A stretch of DNA of 64,000 nucleotides from Paramoeba atlantica (GCA_977017575.1 CDRNVI010000053.1:248001-312000); one strand, 5' to 3'; counted from the stretch's first letter, positions 28,432 to 38,614 are shown. Numbers and translations are program-made. Notes: generated by a model not told the origin, from the letters alone.

Positions 28432-29529
28432 ATGTCCAAAACGTCTCGCCTCAACCGTTTCCTCAACCTCCGGCACTCCCACCCCTCTTCCTACCCTCCC
28501 CCTCACCACCCCCTCTCCCCTTCCCCCCTCCAACCCCCCACCACCCCTTCCCCCCCCCTTCTCCACACCCCCTACCGCTTCCTACGCACCACCCCCTCTT
28601 CCTCATCCTCATCCCTAACCCCTCCCCCTCCCCCTCCCCTCAGCAGCCGTAACCCCTCCGCCTCCCTCCGTACCTCTCCCCCCTTCCCCTTCTCTCCCTC
28701 TCCCCCCCCTCCCCCCGAACACGACTTCATCTTCCCCTCCCCCTCCGCCTACACCCAGCCCCATGCCCTCTACGACGGCACCGTCTACCGCGAGAGGACC
28801 CTTTCGGAAGCTCAGGAGCTCTCCCCGCTCCTCCACGAACCCCTCACGCCCCCCCGGCACGGGTCTGCTCACCCCCGCAGCTCCTCGCGTGAGCTGAAAC
28901 GGGAAAGCGTGGAGGGGAGGCACGGGGGGACTGTCGAGTCCGATCTCCACGCCCTCCCCTCCCCCTCGGGGCTCCCTTTCGAGGATGGGCGCATGGCGGA
29001 GGGGGTGCTGGAGATGGATGTGGAGGGGCAGATTGGCGCGTGCTGGCAGGACACCGCGACGGCCTATGGGGAGGATGTGGAGGGGCTGCTAAAGGTGCTC
29101 CAGGAGACCCAGGCGTGGGATCCCGTGGTGGTGTGCACGAAGGATAAGACCTACGCGTTTGATTATATTGTGTTTGCGTCGTGTCACGGGGCACGGCATA
29201 TTAGCTTGGTGTCGTGGGGGTTGCAGGAGGCGAATCGGTTTGTGGGGTTGGCGAGGGCGAATAAGAGGTTGAGAGATACGGAGTGGGAACCGATTCCGGT
29301 GGGACGGATCGTGGTGAATCTAATGACGGAGGAGTTTAGGAAACGGGCCCAATTTGAGAGGAAGTGGATTTTGACGAGTTCGTGCGACCCGCTTGATTTT
29401 TGCCACAATGCGGTATGCGAAGGGCGGGGAATTGCCTCCCATGGGTTGTGGTCACTCACCCTCAACCTACAGGACCTGGAGGACTACGAAATCGATTACT
29501 GCCGCGAAGCTTTGCTGCGCCAAAGTTAA
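28432..29529 (+). CDS. RsfS/Iojap ribosome-silencing factor homologue
   Basis: A 365-residue protein whose C-terminal half is an RsfS/Iojap domain: WDPVVVCTKDKTYAFDYIVFAS (~223-245), the SCHGARH...LVSWGLQEA helix, and IPVGRIVVNLMTEEFRKRAQFE (~285-307), the match to the VGDIVVHVFxxExRxxYxLE signature. Bacterial RsfS and mitochondrial MALSU1 bind uL14 of the large subunit and block premature subunit joining. A mitochondrial role is inferred. The N-terminal ~200 residues are a Pro/Ser-rich low-complexity region; the first 15 (MSKTSRLNRFLNLRH) could serve in import. The DNA is extremely C-rich in the first 330 bases and G-rich from about 28900 to 29380. Confidence 0.75.
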   Translation: MSKTSRLNRFLNLRHSHPSSYPPPHHPLSPSPLQPPTTPSPPLLHTPYRFLRTTPSSSSSSLTPPPPPPLSSRNPSASLRTSPPFPFSPSPPPPPEHDFIFPSPSAYTQPHALYDGTVYRERTLSEAQELSPLLHEPLTPPRHGSAHPRSSSRELKRESVEGRHGGTVESDLHALPSPSGLPFEDGRMAEGVLEMDVEGQIGACWQDTATAYGEDVEGLLKVLQETQAWDPVVVCTKDKTYAFDYIVFASCHGARHISLVSWGLQEANRFVGLARANKRLRDTEWEPIPVGRIVVNLMTEEFRKRAQFERKWILTSSCDPLDFCHNAVCEGRGIASHGLWSLTLNLQDLEDYEIDYCREALLRQS

Positions 29530-30022
29530 TGTATACATAATCCCATATGTAATTTGTGGGCATTGAAACTTGCTACATCATCGAAAAAATGAATTTTTTG
29601 TTCTGATACCTCCTCTTTTAGTAGCCGATGAATCGATGATTATTCCTAGCAAAAAACTATTGCATGTTGCAAATGAAGCAGACCCGTCATCCAAAGTGCT
29701 GTCCATGTACTTCCGATTTAATGTTATAGAACGTGTTGTATTTCAACTTCCGCATGAAAAGTCATCATGAAAAAAACATGCCCGTTATTCAAGGCAGGAC
29801 TTTCTCAGAACCAACGTTCCTATTGAGAAAAATCCGATCGAATGGGCTAGATTATCCACATTCATGTTCTTTAATCTGTTTCTTCCCCGATCAAAAAAGT
29901 ATTCTACCAACTTTCCAAACTCCTTTTCCACCATTCTCATCCACAAAACAATGCGTCTCTTCCCGTAGGCATACTCCCTTCCAGAACTCTCCCACGTCGT
30001 TACGGCTCTCTACTCCCCCCAC
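29530..30022. other. Spacer, no supported gene
   Basis: A 493-base AT-rich spacer turning pyrimidine-rich towards 30020. A five-codon open frame beginning at 29951 precedes the PPR gene and could be an upstream ORF. A longer open frame from 29733 overlaps the PPR gene in another frame and has no protein-like features. Confidence 0.45.
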
Positions 30023-30781
30023 ATGCCCCCCGCTACGCCTCTACCCGCACACCAGCGTCGTGGCATTCCCACCCCTGTGGTACAACTCGGGCCCCGCACG
30101 GTGCCTCGATACGCAGGGGGGTGGATGTTTCAGTTTGCCCACATCTACGCGCTCCACCAGGAGATGAGTCGTCCCGGGGTTCACTGGTTTCGTGCCATGG
30201 AGCTGTGGCACGTGGCCCGGGATGAGGGGGTGCCGTACAACACACAAAACTATGCCGGCCTACTCCGCACGTGTAATCGAGACGCGCAGTGGGCACAGGC
30301 GCTGCGTGTGGTGCGACAAATGGCCCGAGAGGGGGTTTCCTATGACCAGAGTTGTGCACAGAGCGTGCTGGCGGTGTGTGTGAGGGGGTTGAGGTGGGAA
30401 AACGCCTTGCAGGCTTATAACCTGTTTATGCAGAAGAAAGGGATAATGCCAGATGATATGTGTGGTGTTTCGCTTTTTCGTGCACTTCGGATAAAGTTTG
30501 AGAAGGCTTCGGATCGGGATACGCAGGTCAAAGAACTCTGCAGTGCTGTATTGTCCATAGCCAAGCGTCATCCGCTACTGCTTCAAGTTCCGCACAGCGC
30601 CCAGGAGGCCGTATTACTACTTGAAGCGATTCCGGCATCTGATGCCCAAGAGTCGAAAAGAGACATTGCCCTTGAGTATGTACGAAGGGGCATGAAGGCG
30701 GAGAAGCTTCTCGTGGTTCAACATAACGAGGCCTTGATTGCCGAAGAGGAACTAATCGATAGAGATTACGTAGCTCCATAG
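30023..30781 (+). CDS. Pentatricopeptide-repeat protein
   Basis: A 252-residue protein with about three PPR-type helix pairs between residues ~35 and 155. The best are NTQNYAGLLRTCNRDAQWAQ plus ALRVVRQMAREGV, and the next unit SVLAVCVRGLRWENALQAY. PPR proteins bind organellar RNA one base per repeat; kinetoplastids have several dozen acting on mitochondrial rRNA and mRNA. The protein is short with few repeats, as for mitoribosomal or accessory PPR proteins. The N terminus is Arg/Pro-rich without acidic residues for 45 residues, consistent with mitochondrial import. Start is the first in-frame ATG; a five-codon upstream ORF lies at 29951. Confidence 0.7.
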   Translation: MPPATPLPAHQRRGIPTPVVQLGPRTVPRYAGGWMFQFAHIYALHQEMSRPGVHWFRAMELWHVARDEGVPYNTQNYAGLLRTCNRDAQWAQALRVVRQMAREGVSYDQSCAQSVLAVCVRGLRWENALQAYNLFMQKKGIMPDDMCGVSLFRALRIKFEKASDRDTQVKELCSAVLSIAKRHPLLLQVPHSAQEAVLLLEAIPASDAQESKRDIALEYVRRGMKAEKLLVVQHNEALIAEEELIDRDYVAP

Positions 30782-30973
30782 CAGTTGTACGTTTTCTATG
30801 CATTGCTGTATCAAATCTTACTCTTGTGACAGAAAGACGATAAATAATCTACATACAGTACATATAATATTTCAAATAATTTGGGATGGTCCGTTCTCCG
30901 AAAGCTACTAAAAGTACATTACGTACATTAAGCTTAGCGTAAAATTATCAATAACCTTTACAAAGCGCTGGAT

Positions 30974-31690
30974 ATGAATACACAAACTGTTGCAGAGCGT
31001 TTCACGCGACGTGCAGGGAAGGTCAGTGGAACGATTGTACCTCAAGAATATCGCTTGGCTAACTTCATTCGTAACGCAACGGCTGTTTGTGCCTCGTGGA
31101 ACACCCACACCCCTGCTTGTGAGTGGTTCGGGGTTACGTGTAATAAACAGAAAAAGGTTACTAATATTGACTGGAGTGAGCGGAACTGCGGGGGTGCCCC
31201 TCAATGGGATGCGTTGCCTGATACCGTCCTGGATTTAGTTATGAACAACAACAAATTAAGCGGCCCGCTATCCGTATCACACCTTCCACCGAAACTTGAA
31301 AACATTAAGATCAGTTTCAATCATTTAAGTGGAACATTTCAATTGTCGGAGCTCTGTCCTTCCTTTCTAAAATTTGACGTTGCACACAATGACTTCACTT
31401 CGATGGTAGATTTATCGCAGTTGCCGGTAGCTATGGAAGGAGTTGACGTATCACAAAATCAATGCTACGGGGAACTTGAGCTGCGGTATCTACCAAAAAC
31501 AATGATATGGCTATTTTTATCAAACAATCGCTTTACTGGTGAAGTCATCTTGTCTGAATTACCAGAAAAATTAAAAGTCTTATTCTTGGACCATAATCCA
31601 GAGCTGCATGGACAAGGATCGATATGTCACTTCAGAAAAGAACTGTATTTGAGGAGTAAAGGAACGCGAATTAAGGCTATCGGTTTATAA
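30974..31690 (+). CDS. LRR protein with LRRNT-like cap
   Basis: A 238-residue LRR protein. The cap at ~20-70 has PQEYRLANFIRNAT, SWNTHTPACEW and GVTCN, a clear LRRNT_2 layout with its Cys pair. Seven or so irregular repeats follow (LPDTVLDLVMNNNKLSG, LPPKLENIKISFNHLSG, LPKTMIWLFLSNNRFTG). There is no signal peptide or membrane anchor, unlike plant proteins with this cap. Repeat sequence has diverged from the clustered copies at 39.7-45 kb. Start is the only nearby ATG. A protein-binding role is inferred. Confidence 0.75.
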   Translation: MNTQTVAERFTRRAGKVSGTIVPQEYRLANFIRNATAVCASWNTHTPACEWFGVTCNKQKKVTNIDWSERNCGGAPQWDALPDTVLDLVMNNNKLSGPLSVSHLPPKLENIKISFNHLSGTFQLSELCPSFLKFDVAHNDFTSMVDLSQLPVAMEGVDVSQNQCYGELELRYLPKTMIWLFLSNNRFTGEVILSELPEKLKVLFLDHNPELHGQGSICHFRKELYLRSKGTRIKAIGL

Positions 31691-32050
31691 AGAAAATCTA
31701 ACTTATTATTTGAGGCTACTTCTCAATGATTACCATAAGACGCAGATGAAGAATACAAATATATTAGTGGTGGACCGGAACAAGGCCTTACTCGGTGAAT
31801 GAAAGAGGAGAAAGATCGCAGAGCAATAACATCCCCATTTCTCGTGTATCCGCTCGAAAAACGCACGTCACACCTTTCATGCCCTTCAAGTTGACGTGTA
31901 TTCGAACCTGTCTTCAAATGGCGTGGACTTCGAATAAAATCTTATAGTTGATACCTCGTATAAATATATTATTTTCTCCTTTACCCGCTGCTGCGGAATT
32001 ACACGAGAATATATTTAAAAAAGTGTTTATGCGCATTTTAATTTTCCAAG
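31691..32050. other. Spacer, nothing recognised
   Basis: A 360-base AT-rich spacer in which I see no gene, RNA gene or repeat. Confidence 0.4.
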
Positions 32051-32176
32051 ATGAGACGTTCAGCACGCTTAGCTGCTCGGCGCGACGATTCAGAAAACCT
32101 TAGTGTTCAGGGACGAACAGCTTAGCTTCCAGAATGTAATCAAGTTAATCACAGGAAACGAAAATCACGCCACAGT

Positions 32177-32617
32177 ATGGCGAGAGAAAAAAGTGTGAGT
32201 AAGCAAAGTATGGATGTCAAAGTGCCCGACACGAGCATCAAAGAGAAGGCCTCGCAGGGTACCGTCAAACCTCACAGTTCGCTACCTTCTCTGAGTTACG
32301 AACACTGGGCGCAGTGTTTGGACTGCTCCGGATGGCAAAGAGTCCATCCGGATGCTACAAAATTACAGACTGCTCGCAGCCGAACTAGACCTGGAAGACC
32401 GTTTCGAAATTCTGCTACATCGTCAGACGCATCCAGTGCATTTCATTCTTCTCAGCCTTTTTACTGTGGCTGTCGAATTCCTTCTGGTAAATTCCACAAC
32501 GCTCCTTGCTATTTCACGTTTTTGCCACACACTACTCCTCCCACGATGGAGCTCTCTTTTCGAAAAGAAATATGGGAAGGAGCTTGCAGAGCTGTGAAAG
32601 AACCACAGGTAAGATAA
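32177..32617 (+). CDS. Candidate CW-type zinc-finger protein
   Basis: A 146-residue protein with HWAQCLDCSGWQRV (~42-56), the W-x2-C-x2-C-x2-W opening of a CW zinc finger. FYCGCR and a further Cys at ~93-110 could complete the Cys4 site. CW domains read histone H3K4 methylation in chromatin proteins. The loop between the halves is unusually long and Ser/Arg-rich. In the same frame upstream, an ATG at 32051 opens MRRSARLAARR and is closed by a TAG at 32123-32125; 17 more open codons then lead into this ORF. The true start could therefore be 32051 if that stop is read through or is an error. Overall modest confidence. Confidence 0.45.
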   Translation: MAREKSVSKQSMDVKVPDTSIKEKASQGTVKPHSSLPSLSYEHWAQCLDCSGWQRVHPDATKLQTARSRTRPGRPFRNSATSSDASSAFHSSQPFYCGCRIPSGKFHNAPCYFTFLPHTTPPTMELSFRKEIWEGACRAVKEPQVR

Positions 32618-32786
32618 ACTTGAGAGTAGACTGCAAGTCGTATGCCACTTCGGGTCGAACACGTTGAACCTCAGTAAATTGTTATTGGGAGGGGATTCCC
32701 TTCGAAAATTAATTTACAGGTCTTATATTCGTAATAACTAAATATTTTTCTGCACATTTTATGCTCGTTACACGCATTAGACACGT

Positions 32787-33074
32787 ATGTTTCGTCTTAA
32801 TCCTTCTTTTCTAATGACAAACGTCGCAGTCACAACTGCACACATTCGTGATAAACTAATATCACAGCTTCCTGCGTCCCAGTGTGAAGTGGAGGACACC
32901 TCGAGTGGATGTGGCGCTTTTTATCGCATTACCGTAACCAGTGCGAAATTCAGAGGAATGACGTTAATTCAGCAACACCGCTTGGTGAATGAAATTCTTA
33001 AAAACGAAATCCCAAAACTACATGGTCTTACAATTTCGACGCTTTTACCATCCGAGGAAGCAACTCAGCCGTAA
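32787..33074 (+). CDS. BOLA3: BolA-family protein, BOLA3-like
   Basis: A 95-residue BolA protein. The signatures are clear: SGCGAFYRITVTS, a Cys-containing strand that contributes to Fe-S binding with monothiol glutaredoxin, then QQHRLVNEILKNEI and LHGLTISTLLP. The QQHxxVN...L..EI..LHGL run is characteristic of mitochondrial BOLA3 rather than BOLA1. BOLA3 helps transfer 4Fe-4S clusters to targets such as lipoate synthase. The first ten residues (MFRLNPSFLM) may be part of an import signal. Length is typical of the family. Start is the first ATG after a T-rich tract. Confidence 0.85.
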   Translation: MFRLNPSFLMTNVAVTTAHIRDKLISQLPASQCEVEDTSSGCGAFYRITVTSAKFRGMTLIQQHRLVNEILKNEIPKLHGLTISTLLPSEEATQP

Positions 33075-33315
33075 CATTCATATTTTAGGACAATTGGACG
33101 ACATGGACAATGTATTTCGTCGATCGGTTAAGTACAATTCGGCACCTTTTACATGCTTAAAGTGCCATTCTTAATGCAAAGTTAATGTATTCACAACATG
33201 GGAAGTAGAGTGTATACTCGATGGAACAGAATTACGAGAATACGATATTTGACTGTGATAGCATTCAACGAATTAATATAGTTATAATAATAGTTATTGT
33301 CTTGATGGTTTTTGC

Positions 33316-35715
33316 ATGACTTCCGGATGGGAATGTGATTTGCAGGATATAACACTATCTGAGACACTTAAAGTCCACGAGATACTTGACAGCTCTCTGC
33401 CACAATCCTCGTCTGATTCCGAGCATGACGGGGAAAAGACGTCACCCCATGTTCCCGCATTGCTTCGAAAAGATGGGCCCCCGGTTCAAAATCTGAGTTC
33501 TAATTACAGCCGTCAAGCAGACCGCGAAAGAAATCCGACAGAAGAAGCAAACGAACTGGATGTAGAACTTGTTGGCGACAAAGAAGAATCATTGCTAATT
33601 TTGAATTTACAACCAATCTTGGAAAGATTGCAAATACATAGCAACGCTCAGCCCACCACTCTAAAGAAAGGCCTAGAAGAGCTTGAAGTATTTAAATGTA
33701 ACCACAGTGCTGAATTTTCGATGATCTTCCGAGAATCAATTCTTAAAGTTTTGAGGAACGTGATTGCTAGTCGCATTCGGTTGACGAGTTGGGGCACTGT
33801 AGAGATTAGTAATTTTGAGAATGCAGCTGAGGAATCAAACTTGATCCTATCGTTTTCGAATTTGTATGGCAATTTAAAATCTGAGGCTCGCCCTAATGAT
33901 TCTTTTAGGGATGACCCATTGACCCTGATATTGGCTCATTCCCTTTGTGCCATATTAGCAAAATTATTAGAAAAAGAACTAGAAACGCCACTGGAATATT
34001 TTTCTATGTGCTCCAGAATAATGCAAGAGCATTTTCAGCTTTTGGAATTGCTATTTACCCCTGCAGCCTGCCACGATTTGTCTATAGGTGTTATAGATAA
34101 CACGATTTCTGAGCTGTCCAGTAACATTAACCATAAACTAATTTTGTGGACCGATTGCATGTCACGGGGTAAAAATGATACCAAACAACAACATACAAAT
34201 AGTGAAGGCACACGTGAAACAACTTTTGAGCAACTCGATACGGCAAAAACTATTTTTTCCACCTATGCATCAGCTGTTTTTACCTTTGAAGAGCACCTTT
34301 TTCCGCACCTGGATTTGCAAGTACGTCCCATCCAATGCTTGACGAGAAGCGGTGAACTTAAACAATGGTGGATTGAATCTCAACGTGACACACTGCAATT
34401 ACTCTGCTCTTCCGTTGCGAAGGATTTATGTCCAGTATTTTACGTCTCAAGAAATCATAACTTGATTGGATATTTCTTCGATGGTACAGATGCATCTGTT
34501 CTAGATAATGCTACAGCTATCACGAGTTGCATTAACTATTCTTTGTTTTACGCTACGCAATCCGTAAATCAATTCGAAGGTGCTGTTGCTTATTTTTCAG
34601 AACAAGAGCTGGAATTGGTTTGGGCATCCACGTTCGACACTGTTTTACGTCCGCTATTTGCGATTGGTGAAAACGTACTTGAAGGTGCAGAGCGTTTTGT
34701 CGATCAACTTGAGCAGGGCGGCAAGCTGTACGAAAAATTGAATGCGTACGTCGCCAAGAATATACGTCCCACAAAATCCAAGGAACACGAGATAATGGAA
34801 ACGAAGTCGTCAATGATGCCAAGGAAAGTGCACAGTCAGACAGAAAGTTCTCGTCAGCAAACTCGCACGAAAAGCTCACAAGTAGTTAACGAACTCATCG
34901 ACCGATCGCATAGCGCACTGCACACCGCTTCAGCGTCACTGAGCGCGGCAACATCCTTGTTCAAGAAATCGGCTGGTCTTGCTCTTGTTGAAAGGCGCGA
35001 AGAACCGGAAACAAATATTAATGCAGTGAGTAGTGTGTATAAAAATGATGAAACGCGAGAAATGCAAGACAAGGTAAAGCAATTTGAAAGAACATTTGTT
35101 CCGGATCACATAGAATTCTGGGTTGCCCTTCTGGTTGATCTTTTGAATGCAACTAATGCTGCAATCAGTCAGATTCAAGGAGTGCAGGATCGTGCGCCAT
35201 TTAGCTTGCTCTCAGAGGCTTCGCAAGTATGCGAAGAGACGTCTATACGACTGGAGAAACTTTTATTTTTGGCGGAAACGAGACTGACTCGACTCATTAC
35301 ATTTGCACCTGTGGCATACACCCTTCGACCTTTGCATTGTGTAGTCTCAATGTTAGATGTTACGTGTGAGCCACACGGTTCACGAGTACAGGTGCAAACC
35401 TGCGATCTGAGTTCTCGACTATGTACGAAACTCGACCAGTCCATTGCTTATGCCCTCGTAGAACGCCGCCACGCAAACTTCGACGATTATGGGACATGCC
35501 TACAAAACCTGTCCTCAGATTTTACACGCCTTCCTCGTTGCGGCTTGGTCCATTATTTACTCACTAAGAAGAATCAAGTGCCCATGAAAAAGCATGAGAA
35601 TTTTATTGCAGAAAATTATTTTATTACGCACTTACTTATGGCCAATCCGGATATCGATGCAGAGGAGGTGAGACGGTTCATAAAAAATGTAAGCGAACAA
35701 CATGTGCCACCTTAA
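33316..35715 (+). CDS. Unknown 799-residue helical protein
   Basis: I do not recognise this protein. The first ~95 residues are acidic and Ser-rich, the rest is helical and slightly Leu/Ala-rich without signal peptide or membrane span. A Ser/Thr/Lys-rich hinge lies at about 490-540, followed by HTASASLSAATSLFKKSAG, which looks amphipathic. Overall size and composition resemble vesicle-tether (CATCHR) subunits such as the COG7-like gene nearby, but I see no diagnostic motif. Codon use is AT-rich and lacks the C-to-G switch seen in other genes. The stop codon is followed 18 bases later by three consecutive hairpins. Confidence 0.6.
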   Translation: MTSGWECDLQDITLSETLKVHEILDSSLPQSSSDSEHDGEKTSPHVPALLRKDGPPVQNLSSNYSRQADRERNPTEEANELDVELVGDKEESLLILNLQPILERLQIHSNAQPTTLKKGLEELEVFKCNHSAEFSMIFRESILKVLRNVIASRIRLTSWGTVEISNFENAAEESNLILSFSNLYGNLKSEARPNDSFRDDPLTLILAHSLCAILAKLLEKELETPLEYFSMCSRIMQEHFQLLELLFTPAACHDLSIGVIDNTISELSSNINHKLILWTDCMSRGKNDTKQQHTNSEGTRETTFEQLDTAKTIFSTYASAVFTFEEHLFPHLDLQVRPIQCLTRSGELKQWWIESQRDTLQLLCSSVAKDLCPVFYVSRNHNLIGYFFDGTDASVLDNATAITSCINYSLFYATQSVNQFEGAVAYFSEQELELVWASTFDTVLRPLFAIGENVLEGAERFVDQLEQGGKLYEKLNAYVAKNIRPTKSKEHEIMETKSSMMPRKVHSQTESSRQQTRTKSSQVVNELIDRSHSALHTASASLSAATSLFKKSAGLALVERREEPETNINAVSSVYKNDETREMQDKVKQFERTFVPDHIEFWVALLVDLLNATNAAISQIQGVQDRAPFSLLSEASQVCEETSIRLEKLLFLAETRLTRLITFAPVAYTLRPLHCVVSMLDVTCEPHGSRVQVQTCDLSSRLCTKLDQSIAYALVERRHANFDDYGTCLQNLSSDFTRLPRCGLVHYLLTKKNQVPMKKHENFIAENYFITHLLMANPDIDAEEVRRFIKNVSEQHVPP

Positions 35716-35732
35716 ACTGCTTTTTTCATGGG

Positions 35733-35871
35733 GCTAAAATATTTATAGTACAGACTGTACTATAAATATTTTAGCTCACACTAGAATACACTTAGAATAC
35801 ACCACTTAGAATACACACTGTAACAGTGTGTATTCATACATCATATTCGAAAACGGGAGCTTTAGGCTCCC
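35733..35871. repeat. Three consecutive intergenic hairpins
   Basis: Hairpin 1: perfect 21-bp arms 35733-35753 and 35755-35775 around one central base. Hairpin 2: perfect 13-bp arms 35809-35821 and 35823-35835 around one base. Hairpin 3: GGGAGC at 35855-35860 with GCTCCC at 35866-35871. Between 1 and 2 are direct copies of ACTTAGAATACAC. They occupy the spacer after the 799-residue protein gene and before an LRR gene, and could fold in the transcript as processing or 3'-end signals. Confidence 0.8.
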
Positions 35872-35938
35872 AAAGTATATTTAATTTCTGCATCTCGAAA
35901 ATCTGTTAAATTCTACAGTAGTGGTAAAGATTTCTGCG

Positions 35939-36799
35939 ATGTTTATCCACCTTAGCGATGTCCAAGAGCCACCGCTGAAGCGACTAAAACAAAGTGACAA
36001 CGCCGTGTTACATGAAGGGGATGCCTTAGTATCTTCTCCCGTGCACCATTCCCCTAAAGCGCTGGGCGCCAAGTTAAAACAAGAATACGAGCTCGCACGT
36101 TTCGTCCAGAATATATCAAAATTGCATTCGTCCTGGAACACAGCGACACCTGCGTGTGACTGGAAAGGGATAACGTGCAATAATCAAACGGAAGTCACGA
36201 GAATCGATTGGAGTCTTTTGCTTGAGGGCTATGTGGATTGGAACCTTCTGCCACGAACAGTGGTGAGATTCGATGGGTATGGAAACGACAAGCTGACTGG
36301 GACTTTACCTCTCGATTCTCTGCCGTCACAATTCGATTATTTGATGCTGTACGATTGCGCGTTTCAGGGTATATTGGACCTGTCTCGCATGCCGGCTTCC
36401 ATGACATCTCTGGGCGTAGGCAAAAATCAGTTTCACGGAACGCTCGACTTGACGGTCTTTCCGGCGGGCATGCAAGTGTTCACTGCACCTGAGAACCAAT
36501 TCACAGGTGAGATTGATCTGAGCCAGTTGCCCTCCAAAATGATGAGCATTGCATTAAGCCGAAATGGCTTCACAGGTACTCCAGATTTGGAACATTTGCC
36601 ACCAAAAATGGAAATGGTTTGTCTGGATTACAATGAATTTAGTGGAAAAAGTTATTTGAATTCGCTCCCTGAAAGTATGTGGATGCTTGATTTGGATTGT
36701 AATTACAATTTGACGGTCGAATATGACGATTCCAAGTTCCGAGATGAAATAACTTTGGCGTCTCATGGTGTCAAATTTATTGTTCATGAAGATGAATAA
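35939..36799 (+). CDS. LRR protein with LRRNT-like cap
   Basis: A 286-residue LRR protein, one of the longest in the window. The first 40 residues are polar and contain PPLKRLKQ, a possible nuclear signal. The cap follows: KQEYELARFVQNIS, SSWNTATPACDW, GITCN. About eight irregular repeats then run to the C terminus (MPASMTSLGVGKNQFHG, LPSKMMSIALSRNGFTG, LPPKMEMVCLDYNEFSG). There is no signal peptide or anchor. I chose the first ATG; six upstream codons are open only from a GTG. Function unknown beyond probable protein binding. Confidence 0.75.
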   Translation: MFIHLSDVQEPPLKRLKQSDNAVLHEGDALVSSPVHHSPKALGAKLKQEYELARFVQNISKLHSSWNTATPACDWKGITCNNQTEVTRIDWSLLLEGYVDWNLLPRTVVRFDGYGNDKLTGTLPLDSLPSQFDYLMLYDCAFQGILDLSRMPASMTSLGVGKNQFHGTLDLTVFPAGMQVFTAPENQFTGEIDLSQLPSKMMSIALSRNGFTGTPDLEHLPPKMEMVCLDYNEFSGKSYLNSLPESMWMLDLDCNYNLTVEYDDSKFRDEITLASHGVKFIVHEDE

Positions 36800-37270
36800 G
36801 CATTTTTTTGATCCGCAAATTTATAGACAGTGATAAAGTGAGTAAACCGCCAGCTACGTTTCACGTTCTACACTATAGGCAGGCACTTCAAAAGCAAGGA
36901 AGAGAAATAAAGAATAGAAGACGAGATAATACGAATAAAATACCAAAAAAATCATTGTATGTATTAATCTTCTTCCGAAATTTGAATATCACTTAAAAGA
37001 ACCATATCTTTATATTGTATCTATCAATTAAGTTTGAAATGACTCTGGACATACATGTATCTTCTAATAGTGCATGTTTAATAATGCATTCTTTATGACG
37101 GATAAAGAAGAATGTGTAAATAAATCACATCTAAAACAATACGGCCAATTACCGCATGATGTATGCTGAATAACATGCTGGACAACACACTATTAATTTT
37201 TAAAGCTCGCTATCCAACTTCACCCACATGAAGAAAACGCACTATTTATTTCTCCTCCTTTTCTCTTACC
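36800..37270. other. Spacer, nothing recognised
   Basis: A 471-base AT-rich spacer ending in a pyrimidine-rich tract that abuts the RPT5 start codon. No gene or repeat found. Confidence 0.4.
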
Positions 37271-38614
37271 ATGAATGTGGATTCCGTTCAGGAGAACATC
37301 TCTCAAAACCCATCGCCCGATTCATCCCCTGACGCAACCGATACCGATACCCAGTTCCTGGACGAAATCCGCACCCTCACCCTTCCCGCCATCCAACAAC
37401 GCACCCGCCTTATCGAAAACGAGACCTACATCCTACGACAATCTGAAAAACAACTCAAAGACGAACTTAAACGCATGAAAGAGCAGCTCCGTCTGAACAA
37501 AGAAAAACTCAAACTCAACAACCAACTCCCCTACCTTGTGGCGAACATTATTGAAATCCTTGACCCTGAGGTCGCCGCCTCGGGGGACTCCGAGGAGGAG
37601 TCCGGGGCGCATCTCGATCTCGATGCCACCCGCACGGGCCCCACGGCCGTGATTAAAACCTCCACACGTCAAACCATCTACCTCCCGGTGCTGGGCCTCG
37701 TCCCCGCCTCCTCTCTCGCCCCCGGGGATCTTGTCGGGGTCAACCGGGACTCCTATCTTATCCTCGACACGCTGCCCCCGGACTACGATCCCCGAGCGAA
37801 AGCAATGGAGCTTGAGGATCAAACCCGCAACCCGTTAAAAGAGAAATACGAAGACCTTGGCGGGCTGGAGAAACAAACACGGGAACTCGTGGAGGCCGTG
37901 GTGTGGCCCATGACGAAAAAGGAAAAATATAAAACCATTGGGGTAACCCCCCCGAAAGGGGTGCTGATGTATGGACCCCCGGGGACGGGAAAGACGATGC
38001 TCGCGAAGGCATGTGCCGCCCAGTGTGGGTGCTCGTTTTTAAAACTTGCCGGGCCCCAGTTGGTGCAGATGTATATTGGGGATGGCGCGAAGATAATCCG
38101 GGATGCGTTTGCGTTGGCAAGGAAAAAAGCCCCCGCGATTGTGTTTATTGATGAGTTGGATGCGATTGGGACGCGCAGGGGGGAGGGGGATAAACATGGG
38201 GAGAGGGAGGTGCAGCGGACGATGCTGGAGCTGCTGTCGCAGTTGGATGGGTTTGCGTCCTCCGATGAGGTCAAGGTGATTGCTGCCACGAACCGGATCG
38301 ATGTGCTGGACCCCGCGTTGCTTCGAAGTGGAAGGCTGGACCGGAAAGTGGAGTTTCCGATGCCGGATGAACCAGCCCGGGAGCAGATCTTGCGTATCCA
38401 TGCGCGTCGCATGAATACTCACCCTGATGTAAATTTCGAGGAGCTTGCACGCAGTACGGAGGATATGAATGGGGCACAACTAAAGGCGGTGTGCGTAGAG
38501 TCCGGGATGTTGGCGTTACGTCGCGAAGGTGTTACAATTCATCACGAGGACTTTATTGAAGGTATCGGTGCTGTATATTCTCGAAAAAAGAGTGATCTGA
38601 ACTATTACGCGTAA
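37271..38614 (+). CDS. RPT5: 26S proteasome regulatory ATPase RPT5
   Basis: A 447-residue AAA ATPase of the 19S base. An N-terminal coiled coil (~40-85) leads into [13 protein letters not shown] and the OB domain ([38 protein letters not shown]), which are diagnostic for RPT5. The AAA domain has Walker A GPPGTGKT (~235-242), Walker [11 protein letters not shown] (~290), sensor AATNR and arginine fingers LRSGRLDRK. The C terminus is YYA, the HbYX motif that docks into the 20S ring and opens its gate. Length matches orthologues (about 430-440). Codons shift from C-ending in the N-terminal half to G-ending in the AAA domain. Confidence 0.95.
   Translation: MNVDSVQENISQNPSPDSSPDATDTDTQFLDEIRTLTLPAIQQRTRLIENETYILRQSEKQLKDELKRMKEQLRLNKEKLKLNNQLPYLVANIIEILDPEVAASGDSEEESGAHLDLDATRTGPTAVIKTSTRQTIYLPVLGLVPASSLAPGDLVGVNRDSYLILDTLPPDYDPRAKAMELEDQTRNPLKEKYEDLGGLEKQTRELVEAVVWPMTKKEKYKTIGVTPPKGVLMYGPPGTGKTMLAKACAAQCGCSFLKLAGPQLVQMYIGDGAKIIRDAFALARKKAPAIVFIDELDAIGTRRGEGDKHGEREVQRTMLELLSQLDGFASSDEVKVIAATNRIDVLDPALLRSGRLDRKVEFPMPDEPAREQILRIHARRMNTHPDVNFEELARSTEDMNGAQLKAVCVESGMLALRREGVTIHHEDFIEGIGAVYSRKKSDLNYYA

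Noticed and set aside
32352-32597. Alternative frame inside the CW-finger candidate (LEDRFEILLHRQTHPVHF...)
   Set aside because: It looks protein-like in part, but choosing it would lose the second Cys cluster of the finger; kept only as a reservation about the gene call.
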